Shown one piece after another: positions 1 to 7,244 of a stretch of 8,621 bases of DNA (its first letter is position 1; every line of letters begins with the position of its first letter). Source of the stretch: Tidjanibacter sp. (GTDB taxonomy: Bacteria > Bacteroidota > Bacteroidia > Bacteroidales > Rikenellaceae); contig JAFNVE010000179.1 in the NCBI GenBank assembly GCA_017379955.1, positions 1-8,621 of the forward strand, given 5' to 3'. The translations under genes were made by a program, and so were the position numbers. Under the pieces are notes generated by a model. That model was not told where the DNA came from. It made no database searches and saw only the letters and a list, made by a program, of their open reading frames with translations.

Positions 1-184
1 CTTGGAGCGCGTAGGTGGTCTGCCTCACCGCGAGATGTTCAACATCTTCAATATGGGTATCGGTATGGTGATTGCCCTGCCCGAGAGCGACGCTCAGAAG
101 GCTATCGATCTGCTCACCGCAGCAGGCGAGAAGGCTTCGGTAATCGGTAAGGTTGTCGAGGGCGAAGGCGTAACCATTAAGTAG
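1..184 (+). CDS. purM: Phosphoribosylformylglycinamidine cyclo-ligase (AIR synthetase), C-terminal fragment
   Basis: Only the last 60 or so codons are inside the window; the gene starts to the left, and the reading frame begins at base 2. PurM uses ATP to close the imidazole ring, converting FGAM to AIR, step 5 of cytosolic purine synthesis. The visible part contains the PurM C-terminal signature EMFNIFNMGIGMV (residues 11-23 of the fragment), followed by a GEKASVIGKV segment and a GEGVTIK ending, as is usual for the AIRS C-terminal domain. The first in-frame Leu codon could be misread as a TTG start, but the homology clearly continues upstream. It ends with TAG, 24 bases before purN. Upstream purF, purL or similar genes are expected but cannot be seen. 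Confidence 0.93.
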   Translation, partial: LERVGGLPHREMFNIFNMGIGMVIALPESDAQKAIDLLTAAGEKASVIGKVVEGEGVTIK

Positions 185-208
185 GCCATACCTTATAATA
201 TATAATAG

Positions 209-781
209 ATGCAACGACGAATTGCGATATTTGCCAGCGGCGAGGGCAGTAACTTCGAGGCTATCGTGCGTGCCTGCCAGCAGGGGCGCATTGGTGCCGA
301 GTGTGTGCTGTTGGTCTGCGACAAACCCGGAGCGCAAGCCGTAGAGCGTGCCAAACGATTGGGTGTGGAGAGTTTTGTATTCTCTGCGCGCGACTTCGAG
401 AGCAAGGCGGCATACGAGGCGGAGATTGTCCGCAGACTCGATGAGGCACAGGTTGAACTTGTCTGCCTGGCTGGCTATATGCGCATTGTGGGTGAAGTGT
501 TGCTCGGCTCGTATGAGGGTCGCATCATCAATATCCACCCCTCATTGCTCCCCTCGTTCAGAGGTGCGCACGCTCTTGAACAGGCGTTTGAGGCGGGCGT
601 GAAGGTCTTTGGTGTTACTATTCACTATGTGGATAGTTCGCTCGATGGCGGTGCTATCATCGACCAGAGGGCGTTCCATAGCGAGGGCGAGAGTATCGAG
701 AGGGTCGAGGAGCGAATTCACGAGATTGAGCACGCACTCTACCCCGAGGTCGTTGAGAAATTACTAAACTGCAAACAATAA
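209..781 (+). CDS. purN: Phosphoribosylglycinamide formyltransferase 1 (GAR transformylase)
   Basis: A 190-residue protein of the folate-dependent GART family, transferring the formyl group of 10-formyl-tetrahydrofolate to GAR to give FGAR (step 3). The N-terminal phosphate loop reads FASGEGSNFEAI (residues 8-19), close to the FASGSGTNFEAI of Bacillus as I recall it. The catalytic triad is intact: N108 and H110 in INIHPSLLPSF, and D146 in LDGG, with the same 2- and 36-residue spacings as E. coli N106/H108/D144. Length is normal for the short bacterial form (about 190-212). The ATG at 209 is preceded by a very A/T-rich run (TATAATATATAATAG) with no Shine-Dalgarno match. Its formyl donor can be produced through the nearby folD product. 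It lies 24 bases after purM and 18 before purH, consistent with one transcript. Confidence 0.96.
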   Translation: MQRRIAIFASGEGSNFEAIVRACQQGRIGAECVLLVCDKPGAQAVERAKRLGVESFVFSARDFESKAAYEAEIVRRLDEAQVELVCLAGYMRIVGEVLLGSYEGRIINIHPSLLPSFRGAHALEQAFEAGVKVFGVTIHYVDSSLDGGAIIDQRAFHSEGESIERVEERIHEIEHALYPEVVEKLLNCKQ

Positions 782-799
782 TAAAACAGAGATATAGAG

Positions 800-2335
800 A
801 TGAACAGAAGAGCATTGGTCAGCGTAAGCGACAAGCGTGGCGTGGTAGATTTCTGCCATAGCCTCAAAGAGTTAGGTTGGGATATCATCGCAACGGGCGG
901 TACTATGAAACTGCTCGAGGCTGAGGGTATCGAGTGTATCAACATCAGCGATGTAACGGGCTTCCCCGAGATTTGCGATGGTCGAGTTAAGACCCTTCAC
1001 CCCAAGGTGCACGGTGGTCTGTTGGCTCGCCGCGATGATGAGAGCCACTTGGAGGCTCTGCGCGAGAACCAGATCGAGTTTATCGATATGGTCTGCGTGA
1101 ATCTCTACCCCTTCCGTCAGACTATTGAGAAGGAGGGTGTAACCCTTGCCGAGGCAATCGAGAATATCGATATCGGTGGTCCCTCGATGTTGCGTAGCGC
1201 GGCTAAGAACTTTGCTGACGTGACCGTTGTGTGCGACCCCGAGGACTATGCAACCGTACTCGCTGAGCTTAAAGCCGATGGCAACACCACCCGCGAGACC
1301 CGTATGCGTCTGGCGGCTAAGGTTTATACTCACACCGCACTCTACGACTCGTGCATTGCAGCGTACTTGCGCCCTCAGGCAGGCTTGGAGGAGAAACTCT
1401 TCCTCAACTACGACCTTGCTCAGTCGCTCCGCTATGGTGAGAACCCCCACCAGCAGGCTACCTTCTATCGCTCTACCGAGGAGGTTCCCTACTCGCTCGC
1501 TTTTGCAAAGCAGCTGGGCGGTAAGGAACTCTCGTACAACAATATCCAGGACGCTAACGCTACTCTTGCAATCGTTGCTGAGTTCGACGAGTGCTTCTGC
1601 GTAGGTGTTAAGCATATGAACCCCTGCGGTGCTGCTATCGCTGACTCGCCCGCCGAGGCTTGGGCTAAGGTTTACGAGGCCGACAATGTAAGTATCTACG
1701 GTGGTATCGTAGCCTTCAACCGCGAGGTGGATGCTGCAACCGCTGAGGCTATGCGCCCCGTGTTCCTCGAAATTGTGATGGCTCCCTCGTTCACCGAGGA
1801 GGCGTTGGAGATTTTCGGCAAGAAGAAGAACCTCCGCGTGTTGCAGGTACCTATGTACAAGCGCACCAAGCCCGAGATGCAGTATACCAGCGTGCGTGGC
1901 GGTCTGCTCGCACAGGAGTTCGACGATAAGATGGTGACCATCACCGACGAGATGACCGTTACCAAGCGTCACCCCTCGGCAGAGGAGTTGACCGATATGA
2001 ACTTCGGCTGGCGCATCGTGAAGTATGTTAAGTCGAACGCTATTGTTGTTGTGAAGAACGGCTGCACCGTAGGTGTAGGCCCCGGCCAGACCAACCGCGT
2101 AGGCTCGGCAGAGATTGCTCTCAAAAGCGCAGCCGAGAAGGGCTTTACCGAGGGTCTTGTGCTCGCTTCGGATGGCTTCCTCCCCTTCGACGACACCGTG
2201 AAGGCTGTTGCTGCTGCGGGTGTTACCGCAATCGTTCAGCCCGGTGGCTCGATTCGCGACGAGGACTCGATTGTTGCGGCAGACGAGTTGGGTGTAAGTA
2301 TGCTCTTTACTGGAATTAGACATTTTAAACATTAG
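800..2335 (+). CDS. purH: Bifunctional AICAR transformylase / IMP cyclohydrolase
   Basis: A full-length 511-residue PurH that catalyses the last two steps to IMP. The N-terminal MGS-like cyclohydrolase domain (about 1-195) has GRVKTLHPKVHGG (61-73), NLYPF (101-105) and ENIDIGGPSMLRSAAKN (121-137). K64, Y103, D124 and K136 fall at the positions of the known cyclohydrolase active-site residues of vertebrate PurH. The C-terminal AICARFT domain has RYGENPHQ (211-218), the catalytic Lys-His pair K271-H272 in KHMNPCG, KSNAIVV (411-417), and a PGGSIRDEDS segment (481-490). It ends in the family-typical RHFKH. The formyl donor is 10-formyl-THF, as for PurN. As remembered, the sequence is nearer Bacillus PurH (GFPEIxDGR, NIDIGGP, RHFKH) than Bacteroides PurH. 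A 163-base gap with a palindrome follows, the only substantial break in the cluster. Confidence 0.97.
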   Translation: MNRRALVSVSDKRGVVDFCHSLKELGWDIIATGGTMKLLEAEGIECINISDVTGFPEICDGRVKTLHPKVHGGLLARRDDESHLEALRENQIEFIDMVCVNLYPFRQTIEKEGVTLAEAIENIDIGGPSMLRSAAKNFADVTVVCDPEDYATVLAELKADGNTTRETRMRLAAKVYTHTALYDSCIAAYLRPQAGLEEKLFLNYDLAQSLRYGENPHQQATFYRSTEEVPYSLAFAKQLGGKELSYNNIQDANATLAIVAEFDECFCVGVKHMNPCGAAIADSPAEAWAKVYEADNVSIYGGIVAFNREVDAATAEAMRPVFLEIVMAPSFTEEALEIFGKKKNLRVLQVPMYKRTKPEMQYTSVRGGLLAQEFDDKMVTITDEMTVTKRHPSAEELTDMNFGWRIVKYVKSNAIVVVKNGCTVGVGPGQTNRVGSAEIALKSAAEKGFTEGLVLASDGFLPFDDTVKAVAAAGVTAIVQPGGSIRDEDSIVAADELGVSMLFTGIRHFKH

Positions 2336-2336
2336 A

Positions 2337-2440
2337 ATTTTAGCCTCTTTTGGGTGATTTTTTTCCATTTCTCTTGTTACATAGTCCCGCTATGCGCCGC
2401 GCGAAATGGAAAAAAAATCACTTCAAAATAGCACTAAAAT
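2337..2440. repeat. Large nested imperfect palindrome in the purH-purD gap
   Basis: This element begins one base after the purH stop codon. Three sets of arms share one centre near 2387-2388. The outer arms are ATTTTAG (2337-2343) and CTAAAAT (2434-2440). The long middle arms are 2354-2370 (GTGA, seven T, CCATTT) and 2404-2421 (AAATGG, eight A, TCAC), a 17-bp match with one bulged base. The inner hairpin is CATAG (2380-2384) and CTATG (2390-2394) around a TCCCG loop. Sequence between outer and middle arms also pairs partly (TTTT 2348-2351 with AAAA 2425-2428). No T-run follows the right arm, so it is not a standard intrinsic terminator on either strand. It may be a REP- or MITE-like intergenic element, or a structured RNA controlling relative purD expression. 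Symmetry is seen directly; function is unknown. Confidence 0.75.
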
Positions 2441-2474
2441 CGTGTAGAACTACGCAAGAGTTTAATTAGAATTA

Positions 2475-2498
2475 CAAAGGAAAAACAGGAAAAAAGAT
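2475..2498 (+). promoter_or_regulatory. A-rich translation-initiation leader of purD
   Basis: The bases just before the purD ATG are almost all purine, with two GGAAAAA-type blocks. The nearest GGA lies about 9 bases from the start codon, giving at best a weak Shine-Dalgarno match. This is the most purine-rich leader in the window. The other start codons (purN, folD, purB, purA) follow A/T-rich sequence with no recognisable ribosome-binding motif. A-rich leaders in place of Shine-Dalgarno sequences are typical of Bacteroidota. No promoter of the Bacteroidota type (TTTG and TAnnTTTG boxes) was found in the gap. Confidence 0.35.
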
Positions 2499-3752
2499 AT
2501 GGGAAAAAAGGTATTGGTAGTTGGTGGTGGTGGCCGTTGCCACGCCATTGTCGATGCGCTGAGTCGCTCTCCTCAGGTGGAGAAGATCTACTGCGCACCC
2601 GGTAATGCAGGTATTGCCGAGCAGGCAGAGTGTGTTGCCATCAAGGATACCGATGTTGAGGCTCTGCTCGCCTTTGCTCAGAAGGAGCAGGTGGACCTCA
2701 CCGTAGTAGGCCCCGAGGCGGCTTTGGCGGTGGGTGTCGTCGATGAGTTCCGCAAGGCGGGCTTGCTCATCTTTGGCCCTACAAAGGCGGCTGCACGCGT
2801 GGAGTCGAGCAAGGAGTTTGCCAAGAGCATTATGCAGAAGTATTCGATTCCTACTGCCGACTATCGTGTCTTTGAGGAGTATGAGGAGGCTGCGGCATAC
2901 GTTGCGGCTCACTCGTTGCCCATCGTGCTCAAATACGACGGCCTGGCAGCAGGCAAGGGCGTAGTGGTGGCTGAGAGTGCCGAGGAGGCCGATGCTGCAC
3001 TGCGCGATATGTTGCTCGACGCTCGCTTCGGCAAGGGCAGGGTGGTGGTTGAGGATTTCCTCACCGGCCCCGAGTTCTCGCTGATGTGCTTCACCTCGGG
3101 TGAGCAGATCTGGCCTATGCCTCTGGCTCAGGACCACAAGCGCGCTTACGACAACGACAAGGGCCCCAACACAGGCGGTATGGGTGCTTACACCCCTCTG
3201 CCCTTCGTTACCGAGGAGGACTTGGAGTATGCTGTTGAGAAGATTATGCGTCCGATGGCTGCCGCTATGGTGGCTGAGGGTGTGCCTTTCCACGGTGTGT
3301 TGTATGGTGGCCTGATGAAGACCCCCGAGGGTGTTAAGGTTATCGAGTTCAACGCCCGTTTTGGCGACCCCGAGACCGAGGTTATCCTCCCCCGCATCAG
3401 CAGTGATATCTACAACCTCTTTGCAACTGTTGCCGCAGGTGGCACCGAGTGCGAGGTGGAGTGGAACGACAAGGCTGTTGTAGGTGTGGTCTTGGCGAGC
3501 AAGGGTTACCCCGGCGACTACGCCAAGGGCTTTGAGATTGGTGGCTTGGATAATTTGGAGGGCGTCAAGGTCTATCATATGGGTACTGCCAGCAAGGATG
3601 GCAAGTTGCTCACAGCAGGTGGCCGTGTGATGATTGTTGTGGCCGAGGGCGATAATGCAACCGCAGCGCGCGCAAATGTCTACAAGAATATCGAGCGTAT
3701 CGAGTGCGATAACCTCTTCTATCGTAAGGATATAGGTAAAAATTATATATAA
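2499..3752 (+). CDS. purD: Phosphoribosylamine--glycine ligase (GAR synthetase)
   Basis: A 417-residue ATP-grasp ligase joining glycine to 5-phosphoribosylamine with ATP to give GAR (step 2). It has the normal GARS layout: an N-terminal Rossmann-like domain with a glycine-rich loop (VVGGGGRCHAI, 7-17) and PGNAGIAE (34-41), then VVGPEAAL (69-76). The ATP-grasp core follows, with LKYDGLAAGKGV (144-155), QDHKRAYDNDKGPNTGGMGAY (211-231) and EFNARFGDPETE (283-294). A C-terminal domain starts near 330. Length is standard (about 415-430). One oddity: the normally conserved GREHA motif reads GRCHA, with Cys14 in place of Glu (codon TGC), while the rest of the active site is intact, so the enzyme is probably functional. 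The start ATG is well placed after an A-rich leader. Only 4 bases separate its stop codon from folD. Confidence 0.96.
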   Translation: MGKKVLVVGGGGRCHAIVDALSRSPQVEKIYCAPGNAGIAEQAECVAIKDTDVEALLAFAQKEQVDLTVVGPEAALAVGVVDEFRKAGLLIFGPTKAAARVESSKEFAKSIMQKYSIPTADYRVFEEYEEAAAYVAAHSLPIVLKYDGLAAGKGVVVAESAEEADAALRDMLLDARFGKGRVVVEDFLTGPEFSLMCFTSGEQIWPMPLAQDHKRAYDNDKGPNTGGMGAYTPLPFVTEEDLEYAVEKIMRPMAAAMVAEGVPFHGVLYGGLMKTPEGVKVIEFNARFGDPETEVILPRISSDIYNLFATVAAGGTECEVEWNDKAVVGVVLASKGYPGDYAKGFEIGGLDNLEGVKVYHMGTASKDGKLLTAGGRVMIVVAEGDNATAARANVYKNIERIECDNLFYRKDIGKNYI

Positions 3753-3756
3753 GAAA

Positions 3757-4608
3757 ATGATTGTCAGCGGAAAAGATTTGGCAGCACGCCTCAAAGCGGA
3801 GATGGCTGCCGAGGTTGCGACCTTCCCCGAGAAGTATGGTCGTGTGCCCCACTTGGTAGTAATCCTCGTGGGTGAGAATCCTGCCAGCGTCAGTTATGTG
3901 ACCGGCAAGGCTAAGGATTCGGCAGAGGTGGGTATCAAGAACACCACCCTGCGTATGCCCGAAAGCGTTACCGAGCAGGAGTTGCTCGATGTGATTGCTA
4001 AACTCAATGCCGATTCGGATGTAGATGGTCTTATCGTGCAGTTGCCCCTGCCCAAGCACATCTCCGAGGATAGGGTTATCGAGGCTATCGCCGTGGAGAA
4101 GGATGTCGATGGTTTCCACCCTCTCAATGTGGCTGCTCTGTGGCAGAAACGCCCCTGCGTATTGCCCTGCACCCCCAAGGGTATTATCCGTATGCTCGAT
4201 GATGCGGGCGTGGAGATTGCAGGCAAGAAGGCTGTGGTTATGGGCCGTAGCAACATCGTAGGTCTGCCTGCCGCCAAACTTCTGCTCGACAGAAATGCTA
4301 CTGTGACCATTGTGCACAGCCGTACCCCCAACCTTGCCGAGGTGACTGCCGAGGCAGATATCTTGGTGGTGGCTATCGGTCGACCCAAGTTGGTGACTGC
4401 CGATATGGTTAAGCCCGGTGCGGTGGTTATCGACGTGGGCGTTAACCGCGACCCCGAGACAGGCAAACTCTGTGGCGATGTCGATTTTGCGGCTTGTGTG
4501 GATAAGGCATCCGTTATCACTCCCGTACCTGGTGGCGTAGGTCCTATGACCCGCTGCTGCCTGATGGAGAACACCATCGAATGTTTCCTGAAAAATCAAA
4601 ACAAATAA
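3757..4608 (+). CDS. folD: Methylenetetrahydrofolate dehydrogenase (NADP+) / methenyltetrahydrofolate cyclohydrolase
   Basis: A 283-residue bifunctional FolD that oxidises 5,10-methylene-THF to methenyl-THF and hydrolyses it to 10-formyl-THF in the cytosol. The catalytic lysine is K51 in SYVTGKAK (YxxxK motif). Q95 lies in VQLPLP (94-99) and D118 in DVDGFHP (116-122), matching the folate-site residues known from the human enzyme. The Rossmann cofactor segment is VVMGRSNIVGLPAA (160-173), with HSRTPN (187-192) after it. The C-terminal signature PGGVGPMT (258-265) is complete. Length is typical (about 280-300). It sits between purD and purB, 4 and 14 bases from its neighbours. Its product is the co-substrate of PurN and PurH, so co-transcription would match formyl-folate supply to purine demand. 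Confidence 0.96.
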   Translation: MIVSGKDLAARLKAEMAAEVATFPEKYGRVPHLVVILVGENPASVSYVTGKAKDSAEVGIKNTTLRMPESVTEQELLDVIAKLNADSDVDGLIVQLPLPKHISEDRVIEAIAVEKDVDGFHPLNVAALWQKRPCVLPCTPKGIIRMLDDAGVEIAGKKAVVMGRSNIVGLPAAKLLLDRNATVTIVHSRTPNLAEVTAEADILVVAIGRPKLVTADMVKPGAVVIDVGVNRDPETGKLCGDVDFAACVDKASVITPVPGGVGPMTRCCLMENTIECFLKNQNK

Positions 4609-4622
4609 TAGCGTAAAGAATT

Positions 4623-5918
4623 ATGATTGAGAGATATAGTCGTCCCGCGATGCGTGCCGTGTGGACCGAAGAGAATAAGTTTAGAGCATACCTGGAGGTG
4701 GAGATTCTCGCCAGCGAGGCTTGGTGCGAGTTGGGCGTTGTTCCTGCCGAGGATGTGAAGAAGTTGCGCGCAAACGCATCGTTTGATATCGCTCGCATCA
4801 GCGAGATTGAGTTGCAGACCCGCCACGATATCGTGGCCTTCACCCGCGCAGTCAGCGAGACTCTGGGCGAGGAGCGCAAGTGGGTGCACTACGGTCTGAC
4901 AAGTACCGATGTTGTTGACACTGCCAACGGTTATTTGTTGCGTCAGGCAAACGAGATTCTGCTCAAAGATATCGAGGATTTCCTCGAAGTGTTGCGCAGT
5001 CAGGCTCTCCGTTTCCGCGACCTCCCCTGCATCGGCCGTACTCACGGTATCCACGCTGATATCACCTGCTTCGGCTTGAAGTGGGCACTCTGGTACGAGG
5101 AGATGAAGCGCAACTTGGAGCGTTTCCGTGCTGCTTCGCGTGGTGTTGAGGTTGGTAAGATTAGCGGTGCTGTGGGCAACTTTGCTAATATTCCCCCTTC
5201 GATTCAGGACTATGTCTGCGAGCACCTCGGTATCGAGAGCGCAAACATCTCGACTCAGGTTATCCAGCGCGACCGCCACGCATACTATATGGCTACGCTG
5301 GCTGTTATCGCTTCGTCGTTGGAGCAGATGGCAATGGAGGTTCGTAACCTGCAACGCACTGAGGTACACGAGGTTGAGGAGTCGTTTGGTAAGGGTCAGA
5401 AGGGTTCGAGCGCGATGCCTCACAAGCGTAACCCCATCAGTAGCGAGAACATCTGCGGTTGTGCTCGTGTGATGCGTGGCTATATGGCGACCTTCTACGA
5501 GAACGTGGCTCTGTGGCACGAGAGAGATATCTCGCACTCGGCAACCGAGCGTATCATCCTCCCCGACGCAACAATGTTGCTCGACTATATGCTAGTGCGT
5601 TTCCGCGGTATCCTCGAAAATCTGGTGGTATTCCCCGAGGTTATGCACGCCAATATCTACCGTACTCGCGGTGTGATTTTTGCGCAGCGCGTGATGAACG
5701 CCCTCATCGACAAGGGCTTCTCGCGTGAGGAGGCATACGACACCGTACAGCCCGTGGCTATGCAGGCTATGAGCGAGAGCAAAGATTACCACGACCTCCT
5801 CTCGCAGAACGAGAAGGTGATGTCGGCTCTCTCGCAGGAGGAACTCGATGGTTGCTTCACCTTGGAGTACTATCTGAAAAATGTTGATTATATTTATAAC
5901 CGCGTAGGTATCAAATAG
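4623..5918 (+). CDS. purB: Adenylosuccinate lyase
   Basis: A 431-residue member of the fumarase/aspartase superfamily. It releases fumarate from SAICAR (step 8) and from adenylosuccinate (last step to AMP), so it serves both the IMP branch and the PurA branch. H68 (TRHD), H89 (WVHYG) and H141 (RTHG) are present at the same residue numbers as the well-studied B. subtilis enzyme. The flexible signature loop is [11 protein letters not shown] (261-271), with the catalytic serine at 262 or 263. MIERYSRP at the N-terminus, [26 protein letters not shown] sequence (79-101) and the total length make this the Bacillus-type PurB rather than the longer E. coli-type that I recall in Bacteroides. It begins 14 bases after folD, with no Shine-Dalgarno sequence, and ends 3 bases before purA. 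Confidence 0.96.
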   Translation: MIERYSRPAMRAVWTEENKFRAYLEVEILASEAWCELGVVPAEDVKKLRANASFDIARISEIELQTRHDIVAFTRAVSETLGEERKWVHYGLTSTDVVDTANGYLLRQANEILLKDIEDFLEVLRSQALRFRDLPCIGRTHGIHADITCFGLKWALWYEEMKRNLERFRAASRGVEVGKISGAVGNFANIPPSIQDYVCEHLGIESANISTQVIQRDRHAYYMATLAVIASSLEQMAMEVRNLQRTEVHEVEESFGKGQKGSSAMPHKRNPISSENICGCARVMRGYMATFYENVALWHERDISHSATERIILPDATMLLDYMLVRFRGILENLVVFPEVMHANIYRTRGVIFAQRVMNALIDKGFSREEAYDTVQPVAMQAMSESKDYHDLLSQNEKVMSALSQEELDGCFTLEYYLKNVDYIYNRVGIK

Positions 5919-5921
5919 ATT

Positions 5922-7223
5922 ATGAATATGAAAGCCGATTCGGGAAAAAGAGTAGTTATCGTCGGTACCCAGTGGGGCGACGAGGGTAAAGGTAAGGTTA
6001 CCGACTACTTTGCCGCGCGTGCCGATGTAGTGGTGCGCTATCAGGGTGGCAACAATGCAGGCCATACCATCGTCTTCGGAGGTAAGAAATATGCCTTGCA
6101 GACCACCCCTTCGGGTATCTTTAACCCCCAGATTATCAATGTGATTGCCAATGGTGTTGTGGTTAACCCCGTAGCACTCCAGGGCGAGTTGGAGCGATTG
6201 GAGAGTCAGGGTATCACCGACTACAACCTCCGCATCTCCAACCGTGCCGCAGTGGTTATGCCCTGGCACTCGGTGCTCGATGGCGCATACGAGGAGATGA
6301 AGGGTGGCAAGCTGATTGGCACAACCAAGAAGGGTATCGGTCCCGCATACGCCGATAAGTACAATCGTATCGGTATCCGTATGGGCGACCTGCTCGACCC
6401 CGAATATTTTGCTGAGCGTCTGCACAATGTGTTGCAGGTCAAGAATATGGAGTTGCAGATGTTGGGTCTGCCCACCTTCGAGTTCGACGCTGTCTTTGAG
6501 CAGTATCGCGCACTCGGTGAGCGTTTCCGCCCCTGCATTTGCGACACCTCGGTATTGCTGAACAAGGCAATCGAGGAGGGCAAGAAGATTCTCTTCGAGG
6601 GTGCTCAGGGTGTGATGCTCTGCATCGACCACGGTACCTTCCCCTATGTTACCTCGTCGAGCCCCACAGCAGCCAGCGTACCCGTAAACACAGGTATCGC
6701 TCCCCGCTATGTGGACAATGTGCTTGGCGTGTGCAAGGCATACTGCACCCGCGTAGGCGAGGGACCCTTCCCCACCGAGCTGCACGACGAGTTGGCACAC
6801 TACATCCGTGAGCGTGGCCACGAGTACTGCACCGTGACCGGTCGTCCCCGCCGTGTGGGTTGGCTCGATGTTGTGGCACTGCGCCACGCAGCACGCGTGA
6901 GTGGTGTTAACTACCTCTCGCTGATGCTCTTCGATGTCCTCTCGGGCTTGGAGAAGGTGTGCATCTGTACCGCATACGAGCTTGATGGTCAGGTGATTGA
7001 CTATGTACCTTCGACCATCACCGAGTTGGAGCGTTGCAAGCCCGTGCTTGAAGAACTCCCCGGCTGGGTGGAGGATACCACCACCTGCCGCAGTGTGGAG
7101 GAGATGCCCGAGGCTGCACAGCGTTACATCGCTCGCATCGAGGAACTGACAGGTGCTGAGGTGGCTGTTGTGTCGGTAGGTCCCGACCGTGAGCAGACCA
7201 TCCTGCGCAAGGATTTCTTCTAA
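5922..7223 (+). CDS. purA: Adenylosuccinate synthetase
   Basis: A 433-residue GTP-dependent ligase converting IMP and aspartate to adenylosuccinate, the first committed step to AMP; PurB next door completes it. The P-loop GTQWGDEGKGK (15-25) contains the catalytic D20, and H48 lies in NAGHT. GTTKKGIGPAY (133-143), Q229 in EGAQG, T244 in YVTSS and TGRPRRVGW (306-314) provide the expected IMP and GTP contacts. The C-terminus VSVGPDREQTILR is normal. The enzyme resembles B. subtilis PurA closely (QGGNNAGHT, LRISNRA, TTKKGIGPAY). Unusual points: LCIDHG has Cys234 where Asp is usual, and the usual Gly-Gly after TSSNxxA is Ala-Ser (250-252). Either ATG at 5922 or 5928 could be the start. The stop TAA is in frame with the downstream DUF4435 gene. 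Confidence 0.96.
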   Translation: MNMKADSGKRVVIVGTQWGDEGKGKVTDYFAARADVVVRYQGGNNAGHTIVFGGKKYALQTTPSGIFNPQIINVIANGVVVNPVALQGELERLESQGITDYNLRISNRAAVVMPWHSVLDGAYEEMKGGKLIGTTKKGIGPAYADKYNRIGIRMGDLLDPEYFAERLHNVLQVKNMELQMLGLPTFEFDAVFEQYRALGERFRPCICDTSVLLNKAIEEGKKILFEGAQGVMLCIDHGTFPYVTSSSPTAASVPVNTGIAPRYVDNVLGVCKAYCTRVGEGPFPTELHDELAHYIRERGHEYCTVTGRPRRVGWLDVVALRHAARVSGVNYLSLMLFDVLSGLEKVCICTAYELDGQVIDYVPSTITELERCKPVLEELPGWVEDTTTCRSVEEMPEAAQRYIARIEELTGAEVAVVSVGPDREQTILRKDFF

Positions 7224-7244
7224 CAGACTAAATCGACTGAGGCT

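Noticed and set aside
872..2368. A 498-codon open frame on the minus strand opposite purH, and similar ones opposite purD (2472-3794), folD (3610-4599) and purA (5592-6887)
   Set aside because: They mirror the codon bias of the + strand genes, match no family I know, and lie opposite enzymes with complete catalytic motifs.
2354..2421. The purH-purD palindrome as an intrinsic terminator
   Set aside because: The T-run lies inside the left arm, and neither strand has a T-run after the stem.
2336..2498. A Bacteroidota-type promoter or purine riboswitch upstream of purD
   Set aside because: No TTTG / TAnnTTTG pair was found, and I see nothing resembling the conserved three-way-junction purine aptamer.
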